The notes under the pieces were generated by a model that saw nothing but the letters and a program-made list of their open reading frames with translations, did not search any database and was not told the DNA's origin. 64,000 nucleotides of DNA from contig NZ_JACCHP010000011.1 in assembly GCF_016031625.1 (NCBI RefSeq), positions 310,001 to 374,000 on the forward strand, written 5' to 3'. A program made the position numbers and the translations under genes. The stretch is from Bradyrhizobium agreste (lineage in GTDB: Bacteria; Pseudomonadota; Alphaproteobacteria; Rhizobiales; Xanthobacteraceae). This document shows, one piece after another, positions 36,175 through 45,083 of this stretch (positions are counted from its first letter, which is position 1; each line of letters begins with the position of its first letter).

Positions 36175-37620
36175 ATGTATCTCGGCATCGACCTCGGCAC
36201 GTCGGCGGTCAAGACGGTTCTCGTCGACGATGCCCAGCGCGTGATCGCAAGCGAGAGCCGGTCGCTCGCGACCGTCTCTCCGCAACCGGGTTATTCCGAG
36301 CAGGATCCGGCGCAGTGGATCGATGCGACCTTTGCCACGCTGGATGCCCTCAAGGCGTCGCATGCCGATGCGTTGGCAGCGGTCGAGGGCATCGGGCTGT
36401 CCGGCCAGATGCATGGCGCCACGCTGCTGGATGCGAGCTCGAAGCCGCTGCGGCCCTGCATTCTCTGGAACGACGGACGATCGGCCAGCGAGTGCCGTAT
36501 CCTGGAGCAACGCTGGCCCGCCTTGCGTGCGGTGACGGGCAACAAGGCGATGCCGGGCTTTACCGCGCCAAAACTGCTCTGGATCGCCGCGCACGAGCCC
36601 GAGATCTTCGCGGCAGTGAGGCTCGTTCTGCTGCCGAAGGCCTATCTGCGCCTGGTGCTATCGGGCGAGGCCGTCGAGGACGTCTCGGATGCCTCGGGAT
36701 CCCTGTGGCTCGACGTCGCGCGCCGCGACTGGTCGGACGCAGCGCTGGCAGCGAGCGGTCTGTCACGCGAGCACATGCCGCGCCTGGTCGAGGGATGCGC
36801 GCCCGCAACGATATTGCGCAGCGACCTCGCCCGGCGCTGGGGCATGGTCAGGCAGCCGGTGATCGCGGGTGGGGCCGGTGACAATCCCGCGGGCGCCGTC
36901 GGCATCGGCGCAATCCGGCCGGGAGCCGCCTTCGTGTCGCTGGGAACCTCGGGTGCGCTGATGGCCCCGACCGACAGGATCGCCGCCAATCCCGACCGCG
37001 TCGTGCACACGTTCTGCCACGCCATTCCCGGCATGTGGATTCAGGCCGGCGCGATCCTCTCGGCGGCCTCCTGCCTCGCCTGGCTCGCGCGCCTGTTCGG
37101 CGCCACCGAAACCGAGCTGCTGGCAGCGCTTGGAGCGCGGCCGCGGACGCCGTCGCCCGTGAGCTTCCTGCCTTATCTCGCCGGCGAGCGGACGCCGCAC
37201 GACGACCCCGTCGTGCGCGGCATGCTGGATGGTCTGAGCCATGGCACCGATCGCGCGGCGATCGTGCAGGCGGTGCTCGAAGGCGTTGCCTTCGCGCTTG
37301 CCGATTGCCGCGACGCGCTCGCGGACGCCGGCATCGGGATTGCGGAAGCCGACGTGATTGGCGGCGGCTCGCGCTCTGCCTTCTGGCTCGCGGTGCTGGC
37401 GAACGTGCTGAGCATTCCGATCCACCGCTTTGCTGGAGGTGAAACCGGCGCCGCGTTCGGTGGGGCAAGATTGGGGCGGCTTGCTGTCACGGGTGAGGCA
37501 ATCGGCGACGTATGCATGCGGCCGCAGCGCATCGAAACATTCGAGCCCGACGCTGCACTGGTCGATGCCTACGCCGAACGGCTTCCCGCTTGGCGCGAAC
37601 TGTATCGGCCGCGCCACTAG
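36175..37620 (+). CDS. xylB: Xylulokinase
   Basis: A FGGY-family kinase that phosphorylates D-xylulose. The 481-residue protein begins MYLGIDLGTSAVKTVLVDD, has GLSGQMHGATLLD (catalytic Asp region later in AGGAGDNPAGAVGIG), and ends with the ADP-binding segment GGGSRSAFWLAVLANVL. The length is typical. It lies 34 bases after the family-5 importer and 138 bases before a ribose/xylose-type importer. No xylose isomerase is in the window, so the true sugar could be another ketose or pentitol product. Confidence 0.9.
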   Translation: MYLGIDLGTSAVKTVLVDDAQRVIASESRSLATVSPQPGYSEQDPAQWIDATFATLDALKASHADALAAVEGIGLSGQMHGATLLDASSKPLRPCILWNDGRSASECRILEQRWPALRAVTGNKAMPGFTAPKLLWIAAHEPEIFAAVRLVLLPKAYLRLVLSGEAVEDVSDASGSLWLDVARRDWSDAALAASGLSREHMPRLVEGCAPATILRSDLARRWGMVRQPVIAGGAGDNPAGAVGIGAIRPGAAFVSLGTSGALMAPTDRIAANPDRVVHTFCHAIPGMWIQAGAILSAASCLAWLARLFGATETELLAALGARPRTPSPVSFLPYLAGERTPHDDPVVRGMLDGLSHGTDRAAIVQAVLEGVAFALADCRDALADAGIGIAEADVIGGGSRSAFWLAVLANVLSIPIHRFAGGETGAAFGGARLGRLAVTGEAIGDVCMRPQRIETFEPDAALVDAYAERLPAWRELYRPRH

Positions 37621-37642
37621 CTCGCCCAATCTGGTTCGCATA

Positions 37643-37666
37643 CTTCGGTATACTCGCCTTCGGTAT
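37643..37666. repeat. Two copies of CTTCGGTAT 15 bases apart before the sugar ABC operon
   Basis: CTTCGGTAT occurs at 37643-37651 and 37658-37666, upstream of the sugar ATPase gene. A 15-base spacing of direct repeats can be a binding site for a repressor or AraC-type activator. This is only a pattern observation. Confidence 0.35.
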
Positions 37667-37758
37667 TGCCCTGCGTCACCCGCTTTTGTTTAATGACCAA
37701 ACCGCGTTGCCGAGAAACGAGACGCGGGTGGGAAACGCATTGTGCGCCGGGAGGCACG

Positions 37759-39282
37759 ATGAACGATCCGATCCTCGAGATGCGCGGGGTCTCGAAGACC
37801 TTCTTCGGGATCAAGGCGCTGCGGGCCGTCGATCTCACCGTCTATCCCGGCGAAATTCACGCCCTGATGGGTGAGAACGGCGCCGGCAAGTCGACGCTGA
37901 TGAAGATCCTGTCCGGCGCCTACCGGCCTGATCCGGGCGGCGAGATCCGCATCGAGGGCAAGGCGGTGCGGATCGAAGGCCCGCTCGGCGGCCGCGCGGC
38001 GGGCATCTCCATCATCTATCAGGAGCTGTCGCTCGCTCCCAATCTCAGCGTTGCCGAGAACATCTATCTGGGACGGGAGATGTCGCGATCAGGCTTGCTG
38101 GCGCGCGGCGCCATGCGCGAGGGCGTCGGCCCGATCCTGAAGCGCCTGGGCGCGGACTTCCTGCCCTCGACGCTGGTGACGCATCTGTCCATGGGCCAGC
38201 GGCAACTGGTCGAGATCGCGCGTGCGCTGCACGCCAGATCCAAGATTCTCATCATGGACGAGCCGACCACCTCGTTGTCGGCCGCCGAAAGCGAGCGGCT
38301 GTTCGCGCTGATCCGCCAGCTTCGCGCCGAGGGGCTTGCCATCATCTACATCTCGCATCGCATGGACGAGGTCTATGCGCTCGGCGATCGCGTCACCGTG
38401 CTGCGCGACGGCCGCCTGGTCGGCTCGCTCGACAAGCCCGAGATCCGCGCCGATACCATCGTTCGGTTGATGGTCGGTCGCGACGTCTCCTCGTTCTACA
38501 AGAAGGACCATGATCCGGAGGCGGGGCGAGGGCACCCCGTGCTCGCGGCGATCGACATGGCCGATGGTGGGCGCGTCAAGGGCTGCTCGCTCACCGTGCA
38601 TGCGGGTGAGGTGGTCGGCCTCGCCGGCCTGATCGGCGCCGGTCGCACCGAGCTTGCGCATCTCATCATCGGTGCGTCGCCGAAAACCTCCGGCCGGCTC
38701 GAGCTGGAGGGACGTCCGGTCGAGATCCGCACGCCGGGCGAGGCGCTCGAAGCCGGCATCGCCTATCTGACGGAAGACAGGAAGGCGCTCGGCCTGTTTC
38801 TCGACATGTCGTGTCTGGACAACATCAACCTCGCCGTGCTCGGCCGTGATGCGAAGCTCGGCTGGTTTCTGGATCGCGACAAGGCACGCGAGCGCGCCGA
38901 CCGCGCCTTTGCGGGCCTCAGCATCCGCGCCGCCAATGTCGGCGTTCCCGCCGGCGGGTTGTCAGGCGGCAACCAGCAGAAGGTGCTGCTGTCACGGCTA
39001 CTCGCCATCGCACCGAAGGTCCTGATTCTCGACGAGCCGACGCGCGGAGTCGATGTCGGTGCCAAGTCGGAAATCTATTCGATCATCGACAACCTCGCCA
39101 AGGCCGGCACCGCGATCCTCGTCATCTCGTCCGATTTGCCCGAGATCATCGGCATCTGCGACCGCGTCATCGTGATGCGTGCCGGACACATCGCCGGCGA
39201 GGTCAGCCGCGGCCCCAATTCGCCGCTGGCGCAGGAAGATATCATGGGGCTTGCCACGGGGATGGAGCATCTCGATGCCTGA
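37759..39282 (+). CDS. Sugar ABC transporter ATP-binding protein (RbsA/XylG type, two ATPase domains)
   Basis: A 507-residue double ATPase. The first domain has GENGAGKST, LSMGQRQLVEIARAL and LIMDEPTTSLS; the second has the degenerate GLIGAGRTE, LSGGNQQKVLLSRLL and LILDEPTRGVDVGAKSEIY. That layout is typical of ribose/xylose importers. A GGGAGG ribosome site precedes the ATG. It overlaps the permease gene by 8 bases. Confidence 0.95.
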   Translation: MNDPILEMRGVSKTFFGIKALRAVDLTVYPGEIHALMGENGAGKSTLMKILSGAYRPDPGGEIRIEGKAVRIEGPLGGRAAGISIIYQELSLAPNLSVAENIYLGREMSRSGLLARGAMREGVGPILKRLGADFLPSTLVTHLSMGQRQLVEIARALHARSKILIMDEPTTSLSAAESERLFALIRQLRAEGLAIIYISHRMDEVYALGDRVTVLRDGRLVGSLDKPEIRADTIVRLMVGRDVSSFYKKDHDPEAGRGHPVLAAIDMADGGRVKGCSLTVHAGEVVGLAGLIGAGRTELAHLIIGASPKTSGRLELEGRPVEIRTPGEALEAGIAYLTEDRKALGLFLDMSCLDNINLAVLGRDAKLGWFLDRDKARERADRAFAGLSIRAANVGVPAGGLSGGNQQKVLLSRLLAIAPKVLILDEPTRGVDVGAKSEIYSIIDNLAKAGTAILVISSDLPEIIGICDRVIVMRAGHIAGEVSRGPNSPLAQEDIMGLATGMEHLDA

Positions 39283-40315
39283 CAATAGTGCTGTGGGGGT
39301 AAAGCCGGCATCGACGACGACCAACGGCGCTGCCGCGGAAACAAGGCGCCAGCGGATGAGGATGCTGATCAGCGCGCTGGGCATGTTGCCGGTGCTGCTG
39401 ATCCTCTGCATCGGCTTCAACGTGCTGTCCGAAGGCCGCTTCTTCACCGGGCAAAATCTCGGCATCGTTTTGCAGCAGGCCGCTGTGAACACCGTGCTCG
39501 CCGCTGGCATGACCTTCGTCATCCTCACCGGCGGCATCGACCTGTCGGTCGGCTCGATCCTGGCGGCCTCCGCGATGGCGGGTTTGACGCTCTCCAAGGT
39601 GCCGGAGCTCGGAATGCTGTGGCTGCCGGCTGCGCTGCTCACCGGCCTCGGCTTCGGCATCGTCAACGGTGCGCTGATTGCGCTGCTTCGCCTGCCTCCT
39701 TTCATCGTCACGCTCGGCTCGCTCACCGCGGTGCGCGGACTGGCGCGGCTGCTCGGGGCCGACACCACCGTGTTCAATCCCTCCATTCCCTACGCTTTCA
39801 TCGGCAACGGTTCGCTGACGCTCGTTCCCGGCGTCGCATCGATCCCGTGGCTCTCGGTGATCGCCTTGCTCGTCATTCTCGTCTCCTGGCTGGTGCTGCG
39901 CCGGACCGTGCTCGGAGTGCATATCTATGCAGTGGGCGGAAACGAGAGCGCAGCGCGGCTTGCCGGCATCAAGGTCTGGGCCGTCCTGATCTTCGTTTAC
40001 GGCATCTCCGGACTTTTCGCCGGGCTTGGCGGCGCCATGCAGGCGGCGCGGCTCTATGCGGCCAACGGCCTCCAGCTCGGCCAGTCCTATGAGCTCGATG
40101 CGATCACCGCCGTGATCCTCGGCGGCACCTCGTTCGTCGGCGGCATCGGCTCGATCTGGGGCACGTTGGTCGGCGCGCTGATCATCGCCGTGCTGTCCAA
40201 CGGCCTCATCCTGATCGGGGTCTCCGACATCTGGCAATATGTGATCAAGGGCCTCGTCATCATCGGCGCCGTGGCGCTGGACCGCTACCGGCTGCAAGGC
40301 TCCGCGCGAACTTGA
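39275..40315 (+). CDS. Sugar ABC transporter permease (RbsC/XylH type)
   Basis: A 346-residue permease with a hydrophilic N-terminal tail and eight to ten membrane segments. The motifs FVILTGGIDLSVGSILA and GGTSFVGGIGSIWGTLVGALI are diagnostic. It translocates a monosaccharide with the ATPase upstream and the binding protein downstream. Confidence 0.95.
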   Translation: MPDNSAVGVKPASTTTNGAAAETRRQRMRMLISALGMLPVLLILCIGFNVLSEGRFFTGQNLGIVLQQAAVNTVLAAGMTFVILTGGIDLSVGSILAASAMAGLTLSKVPELGMLWLPAALLTGLGFGIVNGALIALLRLPPFIVTLGSLTAVRGLARLLGADTTVFNPSIPYAFIGNGSLTLVPGVASIPWLSVIALLVILVSWLVLRRTVLGVHIYAVGGNESAARLAGIKVWAVLIFVYGISGLFAGLGGAMQAARLYAANGLQLGQSYELDAITAVILGGTSFVGGIGSIWGTLVGALIIAVLSNGLILIGVSDIWQYVIKGLVIIGAVALDRYRLQGSART

Positions 40316-40416
40316 GAGGCCTGGCGCACAGCGGTGTGCGCATGGCTCGAGACGAGATTCCGTTGCGGCAACTGGTCTGCCGCGCCGGGGACGAAGACAG
40401 ACCAGGGAGGAAGTCC

Positions 40417-41364
40417 ATGTTGAAGACCATCATGCTCGCCGGCGCCGCCATGGCGCTTGCCCTGACCACCGCACCATCCTTCGCCAAGGAGCTCAAGTCG
40501 ATCGGCGTCTCGCTGGGATCGATGGGCAACCCGTTCTTCGTCGCGCTGTCGAAGGGCGCCGAGTTCGAGGCCAAGAAGACCAATCCCAACGTGAAGATCA
40601 CGACCGTCGGTTTCGAATACGACCTCGGCAAGCAGGTCACGCAGATCGACAATTTCATCGCCGCCGGCGTCGACCTGATCCTGCTCAATCCCGGCGACCC
40701 CAAGGCAATCGGGCCGGCCATCAAGAAGGCGCAAGCCGCAGGCATCGTCGTCGTCGCGGTCGACACCGCGGCCGAGGGCGCCGATGCCACCGTGACCACC
40801 AACAACGTGCAGGCCGGCGAGATCTCCTGCCAGTACATCGTCGACAAATTGGGCGGCAAGGGCGACGTCATCATCGAGAACGGGCCGCAGGTCTCCGCCG
40901 TGATCGACCGTGTGGTCGGCTGCAAGAACGTGCTCGCGAAGAATCCCGGCATCAAGGTGTTGTCGAGCGACCAGGACGGCAAGGGCTCGCGCGAGGGCGG
41001 CCTCACCGTCGCGCAGGGCTATCTGACCCGCTTCCCCAAGATCGACGCCATCTTCGCCATCAACGATCCGCAGGCGATCGGCACCGACCTTGCGGCGCGC
41101 CAGCAGAACCGGAGCGGCATGATCATCACCGCCGTCGACGGCGCGCCCGATATCGAGGCGGCGCTGAAAGATCCGCAGTCGCCGCAGATCCAGGCGTCCG
41201 CGTCGCAGGACCCGTTCTTCATGGCGCGGCGGGCCGTGCAGGTCGGCGTCGGCATTCTCAATGGCCAGAAACCGGCTTCGACCGTCGAGTTGCTGCCGTC
41301 CAAGCTCGTGACCAGGGACAACGTCGCCGAGTACAAGGGCTGGACCTCGGATCGCTCCCAGTAG
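40417..41364 (+). CDS. Sugar ABC transporter periplasmic binding protein (RbsB type)
   Basis: A 315-residue protein with a Sec signal (LAGAAMALALTTAPSFA) and a type-I sugar-binding fold: SIGVSLGSMGNPFFVAL, DLILLNPGDPKAIGPAIKKA, VDTAAEGADATVTTNN and AIFAINDPQAIG. The xylulokinase neighbour suggests a pentose or pentitol, but the ligand cannot be read from sequence. GGGAGG ribosome site. It is the last gene of the importer operon. Confidence 0.93.
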   Translation: MLKTIMLAGAAMALALTTAPSFAKELKSIGVSLGSMGNPFFVALSKGAEFEAKKTNPNVKITTVGFEYDLGKQVTQIDNFIAAGVDLILLNPGDPKAIGPAIKKAQAAGIVVVAVDTAAEGADATVTTNNVQAGEISCQYIVDKLGGKGDVIIENGPQVSAVIDRVVGCKNVLAKNPGIKVLSSDQDGKGSREGGLTVAQGYLTRFPKIDAIFAINDPQAIGTDLAARQQNRSGMIITAVDGAPDIEAALKDPQSPQIQASASQDPFFMARRAVQVGVGILNGQKPASTVELLPSKLVTRDNVAEYKGWTSDRSQ

Positions 41365-41406
41365 GGCATCGTCCGCTGCTGGTGGCGTTCGAAGCATGAG
41401 AGTTGA

Positions 41407-41433
41407 CGGGCGGCGGTTCGATCGCGCCGCCCG
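41407..41433 (+). terminator. Hairpin after the sugar importer operon
   Basis: CGGGCGGCG and CGCCGCCCG form a perfect 9-base stem with a 9-base loop 43 bases after the operon's last stop. No T-run follows, so termination may rely on Rho. Confidence 0.55.
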
Positions 41434-41523
41434 CGCTGGCACCCCCGTGCTGATCGGTAGTACGCACCCACGCCTGTGTTAGCTTTCCACGATGTCGATC
41501 GCTCGATTCGGAAAGCAGATCCG

Positions 41524-41991
41524 GTGAAATCCAGGACGTCAGGCACGGCGTGGCGGCATGCCAATATCGGCCGCCTGCTCAATAACGCGGTGCGGCGCTT
41601 CGAAGGCCGCGTGCTCGAATTGATGAGCGAGCGGGGCCACGACGAGACGCGCATCGCCCATGTCAGCCTCACGCGCAATCTCGACGTGGAGGGGACGCGG
41701 CTCACCGAGCTCGCCCGACGCGCCTCGATGAGCAAGCAGGCGATGGGCGAGCTGGTCGATCAATGCGCCGAGCTCGGCCTCGTCGATCGCATCGCCGATC
41801 CGACCGACCGGCGCGCGCGCATCGTCATGTTCACGCCAGCCGGACGCAAATGGCTCGATGCGTTCCGCGATGCCGTCGACATCGCGGAGCGGGAGATGCG
41901 CGCCGAGCTCGGCAAGGCGACGATGGATGCCATCCTGAAGGGGCTTGCGGCGTATGGCGCGGAGTTCGACACGCTCGACGATCCCAATTAG
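41524..41991 (+). CDS. MarR-family transcriptional regulator
   Basis: A protein of about 155 residues with the winged-HTH core LTELARRASMSKQAMGELVDQCAELGLVDRIADPTDRRARI, where the DPTDRRARI wing is a MarR hallmark. The GTG at 41524 is preferred for length; a GTG at 41476 would add 16 non-conserved residues. It is followed by a monooxygenase on the same strand with direct repeats between them, implying control of that gene and itself. Confidence 0.87.
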   Translation: MKSRTSGTAWRHANIGRLLNNAVRRFEGRVLELMSERGHDETRIAHVSLTRNLDVEGTRLTELARRASMSKQAMGELVDQCAELGLVDRIADPTDRRARIVMFTPAGRKWLDAFRDAVDIAEREMRAELGKATMDAILKGLAAYGAEFDTLDDPN

Positions 41992-42021
41992 TCAGGCAAC
42001 TTGACGAAATAGTCAGGCAAC
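41989..42021. promoter_or_regulatory. Tandem operator-like repeats between marR and the monooxygenase
   Basis: TAGTCAGGCAAC occurs at 41989-42000 and 42010-42021, exactly 21 bases apart (two helical turns). The first copy belongs to a dyad TTAGTCA...TGACGAA with 7-base arms and one mismatch. MarR proteins bind dyads of this type. The first copy includes the marR stop codon. Confidence 0.55.
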
Positions 42022-42058
42022 CTTACCATGCAAGATGATGCCGGTAGGGAGAAGCGTC

Positions 42059-43903
42059 TTGGAACCTCGTCTTACGGCCGCGGTGCTCATCGTGGGCGGG
42101 GGCCCGTGCGGGCTGATGCTGGCCAACGAGCTCGGCCGCCGCGGCGTGTCCGCGATCCTGGTCGATGAAAAGCCGGGCACTGCATTCAATCCGCAAGCCA
42201 ATGCGACGCAGGCGCGCTCGATGGAGCATTATCGACGGCTGGGTTTCGCCGACGAGATCAGGCGCGAAGGGCTGCCACCGGACTTCCCGACCGATGTTGC
42301 ATATTTCACGCGCTATGCCGGATACGAGCTGGCGCGGTTCGCGCTGCCGTCATCGTCGCGCGCCGGCGAGCTGATTAAGGGCATGTCGGGCTCCTGGAGC
42401 GCGGCGGAGCTGCCGCATCGGGTCTCGCAGAAATATGTCGAGGCAGTGCTGCGCTGCCACGCCGAACGGCTCCCGGGAATCGAGCTCAACTACGGTCACC
42501 GGCTGATCGGCTACATCGAAAGCAATGACGGTATCGTCGGCGAAATCGAACGTCTCGACGATGGCAGCCGCTTCTGGGTCCGCGCCGACTTCCTGGTCGG
42601 GGCGGATGGGCCGCGCTCGACGGTCCGGCAATCGCTCGGGATTGTTTACGGCGGCGAGACTGGGACGCAGCGCGATTTCATGGGCGGCCGCATGCTGGCG
42701 GTGTATCTCCGCTCGCCCGATTTCTACGCGCGCGTCCCCCACGCCAAGGCGTGGATGTACAATTGCTTCAACGGCGATCGCCGCGCCTTCATGGCCTCGG
42801 TGAACGGCCGTGATGAATTTGCGTTCCACACGCAGTTGCGCCCGGGCGAGGATGAAAGCGCGATCACGATCACCGAGGCTAAAGCCGCGTTCCAGCGCGC
42901 GTGCGGTGCGCCGATCGATTGCGACGTCCTGTCCTTCCTGACCTGGACCGCCGGTCACGCGCTGGTCGCGAACGGGATGCAGCGGGGCAGGATCTTCCTC
43001 GGCGGCGACGCGGCGCATCTGTTCACGCCGACCGGCGGGCTCGGCTACAACACCGCGATCGAGGATGCGGTCAATCTCGGCTGGAAGCTCGCAAGTGTCA
43101 TCAAGGGCGTGAGCCCGAAGTCACTGCTCGACAGCTACGAGGTCGAGCGGCGTCCGGTGGCGCTCCGCAACACCGATTATGCGCGGCGCTTCGCCGATTC
43201 GCTCGGCCTGTTCGCGCCGGCCCCGGAGATCGAGGATGCGACGGAGGCCGGCCAGGACGCGCGGCGGATCGCGGGTGCCTATCTCGATCGGCACGCCCGT
43301 GCGGAGTTCAACATCCCCGGCGTCACCTTCGGCGGGCGCTACGACGGCTCGCCGATCATCGTCTCCGACGGCAGTGAGCCGCCGCCGGATGCTGCCAACG
43401 TCTATGTTCCCACCGCCTGTCCCGGCGGACGCGCGCCGCATGCGTGGCTGGAGAACGGCATGTCCCTGTACGACCTGTTCGGATTCGAATGGACGTTGCT
43501 TCAGTTCGGGGACGTCATGTCGGCGTCCTTCGCCGAGACCATCCGCGCGATCGGGGCCGATGTGAAGCTCGTCACGCTGCCCGGATCGTTGCGCGATCTC
43601 TACGAAGCGGATCTCGCCCTGATCCGTCCCGACCAGATCGTAGCCTGGCGCGGCAACGCATCGCAGGCCGCCACGATCGCACGGGTGCTCGGCCGCGCGC
43701 TCTGCTTGAATGCCGTCGGCGACAGTTCGACCACTTCCGCCAGGGCAAGCGCTGCGCCGTATCCGTCGGAGCAATCCTGGACCGGTCGCCACAGCTTGTC
43801 ATTGAGCGTGACGAAGTTTCCTGCCGGCCGCGCGCTGGCGCGGTCGATCAAGACGGGATTGCTGGCGTGGGGCAACCAGGGGCCCAAGAGGCGATCGGCG
43901 TAA
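42059..43903 (+). CDS. FAD-dependent aromatic monooxygenase with an aberrant C-terminal tail
   Basis: A PheA/TfdB-type flavin hydroxylase. It has the dinucleotide-binding AAVLIVGGGPCGLMLANELG, the middle VGADGPRSTVRQ and the GRIFLGGDAAHLFTPTGGLG flavin-binding motif; the thioredoxin-like C-terminal domain runs through RPDQIVAWRG. About 65 residues after roughly position 43705 do not resemble the family and run antisense into the neighbouring gene. TTG at 42059 is preferred because AGGGAGAA lies 5 bases upstream; ATGs at 42035/42038 are alternatives. Probably MarR-regulated. Confidence 0.85.
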   Translation: MEPRLTAAVLIVGGGPCGLMLANELGRRGVSAILVDEKPGTAFNPQANATQARSMEHYRRLGFADEIRREGLPPDFPTDVAYFTRYAGYELARFALPSSSRAGELIKGMSGSWSAAELPHRVSQKYVEAVLRCHAERLPGIELNYGHRLIGYIESNDGIVGEIERLDDGSRFWVRADFLVGADGPRSTVRQSLGIVYGGETGTQRDFMGGRMLAVYLRSPDFYARVPHAKAWMYNCFNGDRRAFMASVNGRDEFAFHTQLRPGEDESAITITEAKAAFQRACGAPIDCDVLSFLTWTAGHALVANGMQRGRIFLGGDAAHLFTPTGGLGYNTAIEDAVNLGWKLASVIKGVSPKSLLDSYEVERRPVALRNTDYARRFADSLGLFAPAPEIEDATEAGQDARRIAGAYLDRHARAEFNIPGVTFGGRYDGSPIIVSDGSEPPPDAANVYVPTACPGGRAPHAWLENGMSLYDLFGFEWTLLQFGDVMSASFAETIRAIGADVKLVTLPGSLRDLYEADLALIRPDQIVAWRGNASQAATIARVLGRALCLNAVGDSSTTSARASAAPYPSEQSWTGRHSLSLSVTKFPAGRALARSIKTGLLAWGNQGPKRRSA

Positions 43904-45054
43904 TAGATCGCCAGCGAATCCGAATAACCACCCGCTCCGTCGCGCCAGGCGCCAAACAGATAATACAGGCCGTTGTGGCGCGTGATCGTGACGTCGGACA
44001 GCTCGAGGCCGGACAGGAGCGTCGCGTATCGCTCCCATCTGTCCGGAAACCGAACGCACTTGTAGAGGGCGACGTCCCCGCGGGTCGAGCTCTCGGGGAT
44101 CATCCAGAGCTCACCTTCGTCCGCGATCACGAACGGATAGGAGAGATGACAGGGCTCCTCCAGCACCGGCATCACTGCGCCGACCGGCCCCGCGTCGCCG
44201 AACTCGATTGCCGAAATGATGCCTTTTCCAATGCGGTGATCGAGATCCTCGAAGAAGACGAATGTCCGTCCCTGCCACGTGACGGGAAAGGGATCGGCGT
44301 AGAAGTGGTTTCCAGGATCTCTCAGAACGTTCCAGCCTGGACCTGACAGGTCTCCGGTCTGCCAGACGCCCGCGCCGTCGTTGAAGCGCCATCCGATATG
44401 CCAATGCGGAGCATAGCAGCAGAGGCGATAGATCTCCTTGGCGATCGATACGGCAAGGCCGCGCGCAACGTAGCCGACGGGTCCGCGGCGCGGGACACTT
44501 GCAGCGGGGCGCGGCAGTTGCGGCACGATGCGCGGCCTTCCCGACAGGATCGCCGCCAGCATGGTCAGGGTCCGCGCCATGACCGTTTCGAGCGCGCCGC
44601 TGAGGCCCGCGGCAACCTCACCGGACGGACGGCCGCGGTCGAGGACCGAACCATCGATCTCATTGACGATCTCGATCACAGGCAGGTCGCCGGCGAGGAT
44701 GGCGGCGAGCGCGGCATTTTCGCCTGCGACGCCATTGAACAGCGGCCGGAGATACAGCCGGGCAGGGCTCGCCGGATCGCGCGGGGCACTCGTAAAATCG
44801 ACGATCACGTCGGCCGTGCCGACGCTGGCCCGTGCTGGTTCGGAGCCGATCGTCAGCCTGTCGGCGCCGCTCTGCTTGCCCTTGTGCAACACCATGCGTT
44901 CGAGCTCGAACAGGGCATCGAGACCCGCCGGCCGCGGCTCGGCCGTTGCCGTCCATGCAACCTGCACCGGCACGTCGCGGCCGTCGACCGACAGCGTCCT
45001 GCGGTCCATCCAGCGCCGCGCGTAGTCACGTTCACAGCGAAACTCGATGATCAT
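43600..45054 (-). CDS. GINT1-like glycan-associated protein, apparently truncated at its C terminus
   Basis: A 484-residue protein whose C-terminal half resembles the beta-propeller-like domain of the glucosamine inositolphosphorylceramide transferase family: HWHIGWRFNDG, NHFYADPFPVTWQGRTFVFFEDL, YPFVIADEGELWMIPES and LWRPVQDCSDGYGAAL. The N-terminal part is less recognisable. Homologous sequence stops near LSPTAFKQ; the remaining 33 residues are the reverse strand of the monooxygenase gene. It follows the GT4 gene by 29 bases and probably modifies a surface glycan. Activity is not established. Confidence 0.75.
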   Translation of the reverse strand: MIIEFRCERDYARRWMDRRTLSVDGRDVPVQVAWTATAEPRPAGLDALFELERMVLHKGKQSGADRLTIGSEPARASVGTADVIVDFTSAPRDPASPARLYLRPLFNGVAGENAALAAILAGDLPVIEIVNEIDGSVLDRGRPSGEVAAGLSGALETVMARTLTMLAAILSGRPRIVPQLPRPAASVPRRGPVGYVARGLAVSIAKEIYRLCCYAPHWHIGWRFNDGAGVWQTGDLSGPGWNVLRDPGNHFYADPFPVTWQGRTFVFFEDLDHRIGKGIISAIEFGDAGPVGAVMPVLEEPCHLSYPFVIADEGELWMIPESSTRGDVALYKCVRFPDRWERYATLLSGLELSDVTITRHNGLYYLFGAWRDGAGGYSDSLAIYYADRLLGPWLPHASNPVLIDRASARPAGNFVTLNDKLWRPVQDCSDGYGAALALAEVVELSPTAFKQSARPSTRAIVAACDALPRQATIWSGRIRARSAS

Positions 45055-45083
45055 GTCGAGCCAATCTGTTCCGACGTATCAGG

